Below are positions 35,405-45,409 of a stretch of 64,000 bases of DNA, one piece after another. Made by a program: the position numbers and the translations under genes. Below the pieces are notes generated by a model that was given only the letters and a program-made list of their open reading frames with translations, was not told the origin of the DNA and ran no database searches. The DNA comes from Symbiodinium natans. Lineage: Eukaryota > Sar > Dinophyceae > Suessiales > Symbiodiniaceae. Location of the stretch: the NCBI GenBank assembly GCA_905221605.1, contig CAJNDS010000003.1:1020676-1084675 (forward strand), in the 5' to 3' direction. How positions within the stretch are numbered: position 1 is the stretch's first letter; the number at the start of each line of letters is the position of its first letter.

Positions 35405-36098
35405 TCACGCACACTCAGTTTTCTCCGCCTGCCTTGTTGAACGGGCTTCTTGACCATGCTACCCAGCGACCCAGTGTTCAGCCTCGCGGCAGTCGTTTGG
35501 CTGCAAAGCTCCGATTTAGCACGTTGTTTCGGAACATGAGAATCGTGACGCTGCCCTCATGACGTAAGTGGAAGCAAAGATGCTCAGGTGCTGTAAAGCG
35601 TGCTGTTCTTGCATGCAACTGTCACTGCACATGGATCACGCACGGCCCCGCATGCCAGAAAAGTCGGACTCGTTTTCCTACTCTCACATGAGTATTCTGC
35701 CCTTCTGCATCAGTGTGCGCATTTTTTGTGAGGTGGCTGAACTACCCACAGCGAAAGAGATGAAGGACCACTCAATGGTGTGATCACTTCTCACTTAGAT
35801 GGATGAGCACTGCGCGTTGATCACCGCAATGCGGGCAAGTTGCAATGAGCGCACAGCATGAGTTTCAGGCAAAGGTGCAGGGATGCTGGCAGTGACCTGT
35901 GCGTACATATAAACACATACAATTTGCATACTATACATACGTAATTACCTGCATATCTACATATACACATACATATAATGTATATATGACACATATATAT
36001 ATATATATGTGTCGATGTCTATGGTCACTTATCTTAAGCAAGGGCATGCGCTCCCAACGACCTGATGTAAAGGGAAAAACCATGGGAAACGGCCATAG
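35405..36098 (+). other. Spacer including an AT-rich block
   Basis: No supported exon. 35902-36010 is unusually AT-rich, with ACATATATA words and an (AT)n run near 35994-36008, in contrast to the GC-rich surroundings. Confidence 0.5.
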
Positions 36099-36211
36099 CT
36101 CAGTTGCGGCTGGACTCCGTGCAGCTGGTCCAGGACACGTGGCGCCAGCTTGAGCAGTCTCTTGTCACTTTGGAGCATCAGCTCCGACGTGAGTTGGACG
36201 GCCGCGCGGAG
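36099..36211 (+). CDS. Coiled-coil exon
   Basis: Acceptor GGCCATAG and GC donor GCGGAG|GCCGGG. Encodes QLRLDSVQLVQDTWRQL, then EQSLVTLEHQLRRELDGRAE. One of the strongest coding signals in the window, with Leu at heptad-like spacing. It ends in phase 0, matching the next exon. Confidence 0.65.
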
Positions 36212-36324
36212 GCCGGGAACTGCCGATGGGCGAGTTGCAGAGACAGGGGTAGAGAGAGGAAGTTCGAGAGATGAACTTTCGGACAGTTCGACCTGCCTTC
36301 TTGCTTGTTTCTTGTTCTTTTTTT

Positions 36325-36352
36325 GGAGGGGCGGGGGGGGGGGGAGGGGGTT
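36325..36352 (+). repeat. G-rich run
   Basis: Interrupted poly-G in the intron between coiled-coil exons. Confidence 0.85.
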
Positions 36353-36527
36353 GGAGTGATCCTGGTTTTGCTGCCCCACAAGAGCTGTGGGACGGCAGCG
36401 TTTCCTGAGAGTTCACGCGCAAGACCAGCTGCACCTCAGACATCAAAGGAAAGAATTGGGGTTTGACAAGTGAGCAGGATGCGCCCACACCCCCAAAGCA
36501 TCCCAAGCCCACACGCGGTGCCCTGAG

Positions 36528-36592
36528 GCTCTGGACCGTGAGCTGAAAGGATTGGGGGGCCGCCTCGAGGTGCAACTGCTTCATGGCGCAAG
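36528..36592 (+). CDS. Coiled-coil exon
   Basis: Acceptor TGCCCTGAG, GT donor GCGCAAG|GTCTCT. Reads ALDRELKGLGGRLEVQLL, then HGA. It joins 36211 in phase 0 and leaves two bases for the next exon. Confidence 0.6.
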
Positions 36593-36640
36593 GTCTCTAA
36601 AACTTATCGTCCCATTTTGGGGGGTCTAGCCTAAATTGAG

Positions 36641-36666
36641 CGACCGCATCCACAACTTACAGAGCT
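36641..36666 (+). CDS. Candidate micro-exon of the coiled-coil series
   Basis: After AAATTGAG it supplies one base to the split codon and then reads DRIHNLQS before a GC donor. The phase fits the 36528-36592 exon. At under 30 nt it is tentative. Confidence 0.35.
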
Positions 36667-37464
36667 GCCCACATGTGATGTGTTTGAAAGCTCGGAGATC
36701 ACTTTGGTCAAAGTCTGCCGTCATGACTGCGTTCAGGAGGTGCACGCCGGCCTGCGAAAGGTCCTGCACTGAGATTCCGAGCAAAGGGGCGCATCTGATC
36801 TAGAATGGGTTCAGGCTTTGTAAGTTTGACCGGGATTTCAGAAACGATGCGCGCTTTGCTGCAGTCCGTATTAAAGCACCGCGTGTCGAGCGCATACCCT
36901 TGAACATGCCATACTGCCTGTGCTTTGTTATCACCTGCTCGACCCAGGGAGACTGAAGAGCTGCAAAGTGGACAAGCCTGAAGGAATGAAGGAATGAAGG
37001 AATGAAGCAGCATGCGGAAATATGAAGAGCCGCGAAGGGCCATGAACTCTCATGACCAGGCGAGAAACTACATGAAGGAGCACGACAGAGCAAATCGGAA
37101 TTCTTAGCGCCCGTTCTCTTAGTTTGTTCTCATCGTTTTCTCTGCTCAAATTTACATCGGCTGATGCTGGTTGGGATAAGCAGCATAATAATTACTGCTG
37201 GTCCGCGTTCGTTCCTTTAAATCTCGCGATGTTCTCGGGTGCCTGAAGGCAAACTACCAGTGCCAGTATTGCAGGTAAGCTCGGCGGTCTGCGTTTGAGT
37301 GGCTCAGGACTCCGCCGGGATCCGGAAAGATTCGGATAGCAACCGACAAGACATCGCAGCCTTGCTGAGGTGGAATCGGCAAGTCAGAAATTTCCGCAGA
37401 CATCCAGAGCTTGGCGCCATCCCGTGAATCGATCCCTCAAGCCCTCAAGCCCTCAAGCTGCACT
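36667..37464 (+). other. Spacer with an 8-bp repeat
   Basis: GGAATGAA is repeated three times at 36981-37006. A short helical frame at 37350-37410 (DIAALLRWNRQVRNF) may be part of an exon but was not resolved. Confidence 0.35.
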
Positions 37465-37560
37465 TTGCAAAAGCTGTGCAGACATCTCTGGGGCGACGAG
37501 CTGCCTGCGCGAGCCGTCTTCGTTGATGAGAAGCCGGACCAGTCACAGGCCTGGCTGCAC
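37465..37560 (+). CDS. Probable exon, mixed alpha/beta composition
   Basis: Reads KLCRHLWGDELPARAVFV, then DEKPDQSQAWLH, ending at a GT donor (CTGCAC|GTCTCC). Less helical than the preceding exons, so it may mark a new domain. Family not recognised. Confidence 0.55.
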
Positions 37561-37625
37561 GTCTCCAAGCACCTCAAGTCGCTTTTCATTCTAACTTTTC
37601 ACTCTAGTCGACTTCTCAGTCTCAG

Positions 37626-37790
37626 AGGTATCCACCCAGCCCATGGAGCCCATCACGGAGCCCATCACGGAGCCCGTGACTGGGCCCGCAGCGACCCACT
37701 GCACTGGCTCCACTGGCCCTGCCGGCCAGTACAGGCAGGCAGCTGCAGGCAGCCCCGCACATACCTCCGTGCATCAGTCGCAGAGCATTA
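37626..37790 (+). CDS. Exon with Glu-Pro-Ile-Thr repeat
   Basis: After TCTCAGAG the frame reads VSTQPMEPITEPITEPVT, then GPAATHCTGSTGPAGQYR. A 12-bp repeat (GAGCCCATCACG) encodes the EPIT units. Low-complexity linker. A GT donor would join it to the 37560 exon in phase 0. Confidence 0.45.
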
Positions 37791-38422
37791 CAATGGGTGT
37801 TTTAAATATACTTCCCCGTGTTCTCCCCTTGTTTGTGGTAGAGAGTTTTCGAGAGCGTGACCATTTCAGGAGACGGTGCGCATGTTGCATATCGTCTGAT
37901 GTCGAGCATGCGTGACTTGACAGAAGTGTGCCGTAGGCGTCAAACGGGGCACAGTATCCTGAGGGTCCTGCAGGTCTGCCTCTGGTGCCGCGCATAAGAC
38001 AGGCGGAGCCTTGTCCCGCAACAGGAGACTTTTTTTTTCTCGACAGGTCAAAGCGAACTCCTCCTCCAGCCTGCCAATACCATGAAGCAACCGTCAAGCA
38101 AGCAGGGGCCCTCTAGCCATCAGGAAGAGCGGCTGACCTCCTTAGATGGCAATCGCAAGGTGGGGCCGGACCAGTAGTCTGATGCGTGAAAGGAATCAGG
38201 TCGGCGAATCTTGGCTCCGAGTCCACGGAAGGGCTTGGATAGAATGGATGGCATGAACTAGGTGTCATGGGGCTCACTGGCAGTCCCATTCTTTTCGGGT
38301 CCGCAGTTCTGAAGTTAGCAAAAGTTAGCAAAAGCACTACCTCAACATGGGAAGGGATAGCCAAAAACTACTTGTCACGCTCCGTGCCTTGACAAACAGA
38401 GGGTGCGACCCCTGTGCTGCAG
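37791..38422 (+). other. Spacer with weak exon candidates
   Basis: Short frames at 38048-38115 (RTPPPACQYHEATVKQ) and 38120-38178 (QEERLTSLDGNRKVG) could be small exons. AAGTTAGCAA is duplicated at 38314-38335. Nothing firm. Confidence 0.3.
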
Positions 38423-38461
38423 GCTGACTACGAAACCATTCTGGGCAAGCTGGAGCTAAAG
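38423..38461 (+). CDS. Short helical exon, phase 0 at both ends
   Basis: Acceptor GTGCTGCAG, GC donor CTAAAG|GCCACC. Encodes ADYETILGKLELK. It joins in phase to the exon at 38946. Confidence 0.55.
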
Positions 38462-38945
38462 GCCACCCATGCTACATGTAAGAAGCCACTCTTGCTTGTG
38501 TGTTGTTTTCCCAAAGATAGCGGAAGGTAGCAGTACCACCGCAAACTGATTTCCCGATGCTTCAAGATGGCATGAGTGCCATGAGCTTTGAGCTCCTCAA
38601 CTGGCAAAGGAGCAGACATCAAACAGCTTACACCCTGAGTCACACCTTGAACCGATATCGCCATGTTCACATGGCCAGCCTTGGCAATCTGTTCGGGTTT
38701 CCTTGGGTCTGCTTTCCGGGATTAGAAATGATTCTACGATGATCAAAGGGCTATTGCTCAAGATGGGGACGGCTTCTTCTAGGTGTAACCTGCTGGATGC
38801 ATTGCTGCGAAATTCTTCAATAATCACAAGCTGCTGGAGGTTCTGCTTGACCATTTCACGACCATGACGTGTTGCGTTTGAGACAGCCCAGCTGATGGGC
38901 TTTCTGGCAGCATCCCCTTGTGCCTATGCATTCATCGTCCTTGAA

Positions 38946-39036
38946 GGCTGATAGGGATGAGATGACGAAGCTTTTGGCCACGAAATCGGATGTGGAGCAC
39001 ACTCACGACCGATGCTCTGATGCATTTAGAATCTGT
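38946..39036 (+). CDS. Helical exon following 38461
   Basis: Acceptor CCTTGAAG, phase 0. Reads ADRDEMTKLLATKSDVEH, then THDRCSDAFRICA. Together with 38423-38461 it gives one continuous amphipathic helix. GC or GT donors near 39033-39037. Confidence 0.6.
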
Positions 39037-39955
39037 GCCGGTTGGAGATGTTGCTGCAGGCTTTCCACGTGGTCCCAGTGATAGCGAAATTCCAGCGGTC
39101 GAGCAAGAAAAGACGCGATGCCATTTTTTACGGCGCTTGATTTGTGGGGGCTGACAAGCAGCCTCTCTGCCTTGGCGTTTTGCCTTTATGGCTCTAATTA
39201 TTACGGCTGGCCATGAGAAGTCACAAGCGGCTCAACTAGTGAAGGATATCGTCCAAAGATCAAACCAGACTGTTTTCTGACGTGACTTTACCGTCATGTG
39301 CCTTGCGAGAGGCCAGGACTAACGACTTGAAACCACAGAGTAGACGACATGGCGCAAAAGGCTTCGTGTGACGCAGCACCGATATTCATCCATGTGTTCA
39401 GACGCAAGCAGCAAGCAAACACCAGAGAAGCGATGCCTGTCACCCACTGAGGACTGGTTTCCATGGATGGTTCCGCAACCTTTGCACTTTGAGGGGCGTG
39501 GCAGAGCGTCGTCCTTGTCCAATTGTCACAGCGGCAAGCTTCAGCAGACCGAAACATGGTCTGATCTGTCGCGCCGCTCACATGAGTTCTTAGCTTGCCG
39601 GGTGCGTGCCCAAGATAGCTAAAATTTAGATTTAGATCGTAAATTTCAAGACCATCTCCCACATGCGTAGCGTGGACCCCGAGAGTTGCTGAATCAGATC
39701 GAATCTGTGCCACGGAGCTGCCTGATGTATACTTTTATGCCACGGGGCATGTATTGAGGAAGAGGTTCGGAGGCAGCTACTCGTCAATGCTACCTTCCAC
39801 ATTACAACCATTAGGAGCTCCAGGTTCTGAATTCGATGGGGCACGGCCCGACTGCTGGCAAAGTCTGGCACCCTCGCCGCTGCAAACACTGCCCTTTGGA
39901 AGAGTGCTCAGCAGTGCTCAGTGGTCCCTGAGTTCCTTACCCTCAGCACCGAAAG
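39037..39955 (+). other. Spacer without a firm gene
   Basis: Antisense and sense frames of 80-140 codons occur (for example 39294-39713 -) but lack motifs and splice support. Confidence 0.35.
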
Positions 39956-40045
39956 GTCAAGCGCACACTGCCACCGGTCACCGTACAGAGGCTTGGAGAC
40001 AACGTCTGGGACGTGGGCAATGCTATGCTGGTGGAGTTTCATGAA
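39956..40045 (+). CDS. Probable exon, 30 codons
   Basis: Acceptor GCACCGAAAG, GT donor CATGAA|GTTCCT, phase 0 at both ends. Reads VKRTLPPVTVQRLGDNVW, then DVGNAMLVEFHE. The alternating hydrophobic pattern suggests beta structure. Family unknown. Confidence 0.55.
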
Positions 40046-40169
40046 GTTCCTTTCGCCTGATATAAGCCATGTGTTATCTCATTTTCCTTGCCACCCACTT
40101 CACAAATACGTCACTCTATATCTGCTTTCTGCGGGACAGCTGACCAACGTAGTTGTAAATTCTTGCGCG

Positions 40170-40189
40170 CCCCGCCTCGGCAGGCGGGG
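40170..40189 (+). repeat. GC-rich hairpin
   Basis: Perfect 7-bp inverted repeat CCCCGCC / GGCGGGG with a six-base loop TCGGCA. It precedes a block (40190-40510) open in two + frames and one - frame, which may be part of an interspersed repeat. Confidence 0.6.
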
Positions 40190-40539
40190 AGAGTTTGGTC
40201 AAAAACCGAAGAAGAGCTCAAACAGCTGTGGCAAGAACCTCTCGGGCGACAGTTTCTTCGTGTCTTTTGCCGCGCCTACTGTGGGAGTGACCCAGAGGCT
40301 TGACCCCAACGGCATCGGATTGCGGTTCCCAAGCAGTTCGGGGGGTCGGCTAGAATTTCTGGTGGGAGGAAAGGTTAAAAAAGGGGGAAAGAACCAGAGC
40401 TCCCAGACGCCTCTCGGCTGGAGGCCGGAGCGAATTTCATTTTGTGCCTTTGCCTTGCACTTCCATTCCAATACTGCTGGAGTAGCGGTTGCGCGTTATT
40501 ACATGCAATGACATGCAATCAAGTCGCGCAGGTCTCGAG

Positions 40540-40640
40540 ATGGAGTGCCAGCACCTCACGTATTCGAAGTCTGCAACCTGCTGGATGACACCGTCCTGGC
40601 GGAGGAACGGCGTCGCTTCGCAGATCGCAGCACGGGTCCC
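40540..40640 (+). CDS. Probable exon, acidic/basic helix
   Basis: Reads VFEVCNLLDDTVLAEERR, then RFADRSTGP. The first part starts just after CACGTATTCGAAG or slightly upstream. Clear helical composition. Edges are approximate. Confidence 0.5.
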
Positions 40641-40744
40641 CTAGAATGCCCTAGAACCTTTTGAGAGTTGTAAAACGTACGAATCACCGAACTTCAAACC
40701 TGCCAGTGTTCCTCACATGAACATTGCTCGTGGGATTCCGGCTC

Positions 40745-40855
40745 GAGTCGAAGAGGAGCGAAACCCGAAAATCACTCACACCTATTCAACTATTGCAGCG
40801 CAAGGAGAACCAGAGCTGGAACCTTCCTCATCAGCCTTGCGGCGCTCGCAGAGCT
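40745..40855 (+). CDS. Probable exon, Glu/Ser-rich
   Basis: Reads IPARVEEERNPKITHTYS, then TIAAQGEPELEPSSSALRR and a stop. Likely a disordered or C-terminal segment. Confidence 0.4.
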
Positions 40856-41572
40856 GAGGAGAATTTTAAACACGTGCCATAGGAAAGTCCATCAGTGTAG
40901 ATCCTGTCCCCGGGAATTTGCAAAAATATGCAACGGTGCGAAACGTAGTGCCAATCTGTGTGATATCGAAACCATCTATGACTTTTGTGATACGCCACGC
41001 AGGAGGCAATGACCTACGAGTCCGGCCTCCCAGCGCTTGCGAGAGAACCTTCTTTGTGCGGTTCTCTCTCTGTTCTCAATTCATTCCCTCTCTCTTTCAA
41101 ACATGTTGGAGAGTTGCTACGGAGGATGCATATGATAGTCATCTTGAGGTAGACTATTGTAGTTGGTGAGTGACATGCCTGGTGAACCGTTGGGTATTGG
41201 AAGCGCTGTATGAGCGCACAGTATGCTCTACAGAAGCTCCACTCAATGCTGCCCACGTGCATGGTGTGTTGCTGCGGCCCCCCAAGTTGTGGGGTAAAGC
41301 AGATTCCATACAGGATGGGATGTCAGAAGCAAACATGTGCGAATTGCGACACTTCGGCGGTCTGGGATTTTTTCGTTCTGTCGTCACTGTGTTCGGTATG
41401 TTGTGGAATAACGTGTTCAACAGGCTGCATGTTAGCGGTGTCGCACATATACCACAAACGCAACATGGGAGTATTGACACCTCCTGAACACAACTGCGAC
41501 GTTGCAGCAAAGTCCTTTGGCGATACTAAGCTGACAGGGCTTTGGCTTTCGGGTAACGAGTTTCGCCTTCAG

Positions 41573-41710
41573 GAGTTGGGCAAGGGGAGCAGAGAAGAGC
41601 TAAAAGAGTTCCATGTGCAAAGAATCCGGGACCAGCGAGGGCCGCAGCTGTCGCAACGCCAAGTGGGCCAAGGTTCTCAGTTCGTGTCAGCGACGGCTAC
41701 CGTTGGAGCG
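41573..41710 (+). CDS. Probable exon, helical then Gln-rich
   Basis: Acceptor TCGCCTTCAG, phase 0. Reads ELGKGSREELKEFHVQRI, then RDQRGPQLSQRQVGQGSQ. The frame stays open to 41854, but the later part is less convincing. Confidence 0.5.
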
Positions 41711-41984
41711 ATTGGCCCCGTTCTCGTGCAAATGCTTTGTGTTGGCAAGCCGGATGTGAAAGCCCCGACGACGTCGACACTGAATCCATTCCGAACCGCC
41801 GTTTTATGCCGTTCATGCTCACCATGGCCCTCTGTCGCCCTTGTTAGCTTCTGAGGTCCTCGCCTTCAGAGCGCTGTTGCTTTGCCATAGAGCCCGAGAC
41901 TTGGGATGTCTTCAGTCCTTCAAGAGCTTCAAGAGCTTCAGTGACTTAAGCTGGTATGAAGGGCTGAGTGGCAGATGCGGAGAG

Positions 41985-42060
41985 GCCCAAGATCGTGAAG
42001 AATGCGCCGGTGGCGCTGGAGGAGCTTCAAAGGCCCGGCCGATTCAGGATCTCTTCCACT
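41985..42060 (+). CDS. Candidate exon, two open frames
   Basis: One frame reads KIVKNAPVALEELQRPG, the other QDRECAGG-type sequence followed by IQDLFHFSQKTQQLNDV. Both are plausible in part, which could mean adjacent exons in different frames. Confidence 0.35.
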
Positions 42061-42363
42061 TCTCCCAAAAAACCCAGCAGCTCAACGATGTGCAGCTAAA
42101 GGGGAGCACCACTGCAAGGTCTCAGCAACCAGCTTCTTCAATCTGAAAAATAACACTGGCTGGGTCAAATCTTTGCCGCGCAATGTGTTGCACATGTTGG
42201 AGGATCTTGTTTGCTGACGACCAAGTAGCCGGAAACCCAGACGTGTGCCCCAGAACATGCGGTGCAGCAGCAAGCGCTGCAGAGTTTCTGTCACGTCGCG
42301 CCGGCCGCGCTGGTGCAGCGTGGCGTGGCTGTCCCGGTGCACTGGATAAGGGGTGAACAACAA

Positions 42364-43285
42364 AAGGCAGTGTTCTTAGCGTTGTACGGCATGGTATCGG
42401 CTCAGACCCATGCCAGCACAGCCAGCGCGTGCCTTTAATGACTCACGCGGTAGCATCAGATGCTCAGCCGGAAGACAGGGAAAGCTAAGTTTTGAGCGTG
42501 CGGCAGTGAGGTGGCGACTGCGGAGCAAGTGGACCTCTTTGAGTCACTGACTGATCAGCTCACCTTTTCGCATGGTGCTCAGCAAGATGCCTCAATGCAT
42601 CTCAATACCGTCACGGCGCGAGGATGCTCCGCAGCTGTTTCGCGGTCAACGCCGCGTCGCAAACATCAGTCTTGATAGTCTCAAGCGTTTCAGGGGCTCC
42701 TGTCCGCCTCGGCATATTCATGATCGGAATCCCAAACACATACTGTCAAAAACACGGAAATGATCAAGCATTCCTTTGCAGTCTCCTGCGTGCTATCATC
42801 ACTCGTCCTGCGAGCTGGCGTTCGTCCTCTGTTCCACATGTTTGCAGTGTGGATGGCTGTGAATTTCAGACAGCCAAGGCAAAGCGGGCAAATGGAGCCG
42901 CCTCATTGGGTGCGCGGCCGATTTGTGATACCAGTATCCTATTGAAGCTTACATGGTTGGTATTTTGGCATAGCATTGGGAATGTGCCGTCCAGACTACA
43001 GCAGCCCTAGCTTCTATGGATTCTATGGCATGTGAGAGAGAGATTATGTCGGAGAGAATACGGGTGAGCAAAGGAGTGGCTTATGCAGGTCTCCGTGGCG
43101 CGACCACCGCCAACCGATGATTCCGATGCCTGCATCTCGGAAGGGGCAAGCTCTGCAGGACGTTCAGGCACGTGGTAGCACCTGCGGCCCTTCCACCAGT
43201 GGGGCGAGCGCATATTGCTCTTAGATATTGAGAGGGGGCTACTGCGAGGTAGAAGAGGTAGATAAGTTGGTGCAAGTTGTTTGAG
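42364..43285. other. Region without a firm gene
   Basis: Frames at 42572-42763 and 42624-43010 overlap. The first has LFRGQRRVANISLDSLKR, possibly coding. No splice pair could be defended. Confidence 0.3.
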
Positions 43286-43798
43286 CACAGACGAGGTGAT
43301 AGCCGCAACAGCCAGAATGAGTCAGTTTGTGGCCTCCTGGCCCAACCTTTCTCCTTACGCCTACAGCTCGGGGCCCCAGGGCGATCTGAGCACAACCGGC
43401 CATTGTCGGCACTCGTGCTGTCGCATTCCCATCCAACCCTGGTTATCGGATCTTGTTGCTCAGCTCTTCTTTCTTGATGTGGGCGCCCTCATCAGTGTCT
43501 CGTCAGGTCAGCCAGATGCCCGTGAACTTCCAGTGCTGGAGAGAATCTTGGAGCCCAATGCCCAGATATCGTGGCTTGCATGTTTCTTCCGGTTGCTGAG
43601 CCCTGAGAGAGGTCTAGGACCTCAGGACCTACTGGAGGGGTCGGTTTTGGTGGGAGTTGAAGTTTCAGACATCGCCAAGGACAGGCAGCCTGCCTCGTTT
43701 CGTTCCGCCGCGGCTTCTCTACCGCCTCAATGTCGCAAGCCCGGACCAGACTGGCGGATTCACCCATCGAACGTACACACAGAGTTAAAGAGTACTTA
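43286..43798 (+). CDS. Probable coding region of about 170 codons, unknown
   Basis: Opens after TTGTTTGAG and remains open to TAG at 43796-43798. It reads TDEVIAATARMSQFVASW, later DLVAQLFFLDVGALISVS, then RELPVLERILEPNAQISW and LLSPERGLGPQDLLEGS. Hydrophobic and charged residues alternate naturally, and an acceptor TCGTCAG|GTCAGC sits in its middle, so it may be two exons. No family recognised. Possibly a 3' terminal exon. Confidence 0.5.
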
Positions 43799-44421
43799 GT
43801 GCTTGTCGATGAACTCTCGCATCTGTGTGCTTTGGGCGGGGCCGGAGCTTGCCCTTTGCACCGTCACACAGTGCACTGAGGTGTGGCTGGTTGGCCCGGC
43901 TCCGGACTCTCCCGAGCTTGAGCATCAGGTGCGCTGAACATCGAATGCAACCTCGGTTTGTAGAGCCGGGATTTCGGCTTCATGCTGGAGCTGAAGCCTC
44001 GCGAGGTTGGACTTTGTTTTTAGGAGCTGCAACACAAAAAGATGTAGAAGAAGGAGGCTCGGGGCTAAAATGCACTTCCAAGCTCGAAGCCCCATAGAAA
44101 AAAATCAATCCATGTTTCTACAGCTTTTACAGCGTCATGCAAAGCGAAGCGCGCACAAAGCCGACACCTGCTGCAGCAAAGCTGCCTCATTTCGTTGCAG
44201 TTGAGGGCGAGAGCACTGCAGGGTCACTAATGTACCACATATGTACGTAGCATAAGCGAGGCCACTGCTTCTGAGGGCGGCGCGGAACAAGCCTACCACT
44301 GCGTATGAGGGCGGCAAAAAACCTATAAAGCCACAAACCTCCAAGCACCCACTCTCACAGTCCCTCTCGATGCTCAAACTGCGTGTGAGCCAAGCAAACG
44401 AAGGGAGCAGAAGGCGGCAAG

Positions 44422-44580
44422 GCTTGACACGCGCAAGCGGAGGCGGTGAAGGCAGGGCGGCTTGACAGACCCAAGCGGAGGCCGAGAAAGGCAGAATACA
44501 TGAAAGCTTGACGCACCTAAGCGGAGGCGGTGAAGACAAGGCAGCTTGACCGACCCAAGCGGAGGCCGATGGCGACAGGA
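44422..44580 (+). repeat. Four-copy tandem repeat, 38-46 bp unit
   Basis: Units start with GCTTGAC at 44422, 44460, 44506 and 44544 and share AAGCGGAGGC. Alternate units resemble each other most (GGCGGTGAAG versus GGCCGA), so the array is a duplicated dimer. It lies just upstream of a GC-rich coding-like block. Confidence 0.8.
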
Positions 44581-44728
44581 TGAGGTCCGCTGCTCTCCTG
44601 CCGCTGAGCATGGGCAGCCGTGCTCGCCGCGCTGCTCCATCGTTGGAGGAGGAAAAGCGTGGGAGCATGCAGGCCGGCCCCTCAATCGGCACTCGGCGCT
44701 CGGAACAGTGCCCTGGCACAAGAACCGA

Positions 44729-44857
44729 TGGCACGGTCACCTCACGCCCTGATGAACAACGCGCTTGCACTGCCTATACTCGGTCCTCATGGAGCAGCAA
44801 CGGCGTGCGCCGTCTGGTTCGCCACACAGGCCGGGGCGATGGGCCAAGACGACTGAG
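44729..44857 (+). CDS. ORF with signal-peptide-like start, upstream of 44951
   Basis: ATG frame reading MARSPHALMNNALALPIL, then GPHGAATACAVWFATQAG and MGQDD, ending at an in-frame TGA. The same frame continues open beyond the TGA to about 45000. It may be a 5' exon or a decayed part of the same gene as 44951-45409. Confidence 0.35.
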
Positions 44858-44950
44858 CCGTGGCGACGATCGCCATTGTCAGCCAAATGCACGGCAGCCA
44901 CGACGGCAGACATACGTCGCTCGGCATCATCATCTCTTGCAGCTTGATTT

Positions 44951-45409
44951 GTGCGGCGCGGCCAACCTGCGCAAGGCGCTTGCTGGCCTGCAGCTTACCT
45001 GGACGAGATTTCTGAAGATTTCAACATCGCGCCGGAGGCAGTGATGGCTGCGCTCGATTCTGAGACGCTGCCGGGCGACTACGTGCGACTACATTGTATT
45101 GTGCATGAGGACACGCACGCGCGCACATCCGACCAGAGCTGGATGCACGCAGAGGTGAATGATTCGCATGGCTGCTTTGCCGTGGCGAAACTTGTGCGCG
45201 TTTACGCGGCGATGGGCAAACGTGCGACGTCCTACATGGTGGGCGCAGCGATGCAGGACATGTACAGCCACAACGGCACGACATTCATCAACTCTGTCAG
45301 TGAAGACAGTACGCTCGACGAAGTGGGAAGCGGTCGCTTCACGGGGATCGAGTCGTGTATCACCTCGAGGGCATTCTGCACAACTGTGCACAGGGCCATC
45401 GTTGAGTGA
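44951..45409 (+). CDS. GC3-rich ORF, about 150 codons, unknown
   Basis: A continuous frame of mixed composition: LDEISEDFNIAPEAVMAA, then TLPGDYVRLHCIVHEDTH, SWMHAEVNDSHGCFAVAK and ATSYMVGAAMQDMYSHNG. It uses GCG, GTG and GGC codons more than its neighbours, and it is unbroken by splice-like sites, which is unusual here. Candidates are a retroposed (processed) gene, a transferred gene or a fragment of a mobile element. The start is unknown because no ATG fits well before LDEIS. Function is not recognised. Confidence 0.5.
   Translation: MRRGQPAQGACWPAAYLDEISEDFNIAPEAVMAALDSETLPGDYVRLHCIVHEDTHARTSDQSWMHAEVNDSHGCFAVAKLVRVYAAMGKRATSYMVGAAMQDMYSHNGTTFINSVSEDSTLDEVGSGRFTGIESCITSRAFCTTVHRAIVE

Noticed and set aside
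36090-36130. TAGCTCAGTTG, resembling a tRNA A box
   Set aside because: No B box (GGTTCGANTCC) or cloverleaf at the right distance; the site is the acceptor and start of a coiled-coil exon.
40190-40511. Sense or antisense gene after the GC hairpin
   Set aside because: Three frames on two strands are similarly plausible (KTEEELKQLWQEPLG, DSFFVSFAAPTVGV, LSPERFLPQLFELFF); I could not choose and suspect an interspersed repeat.
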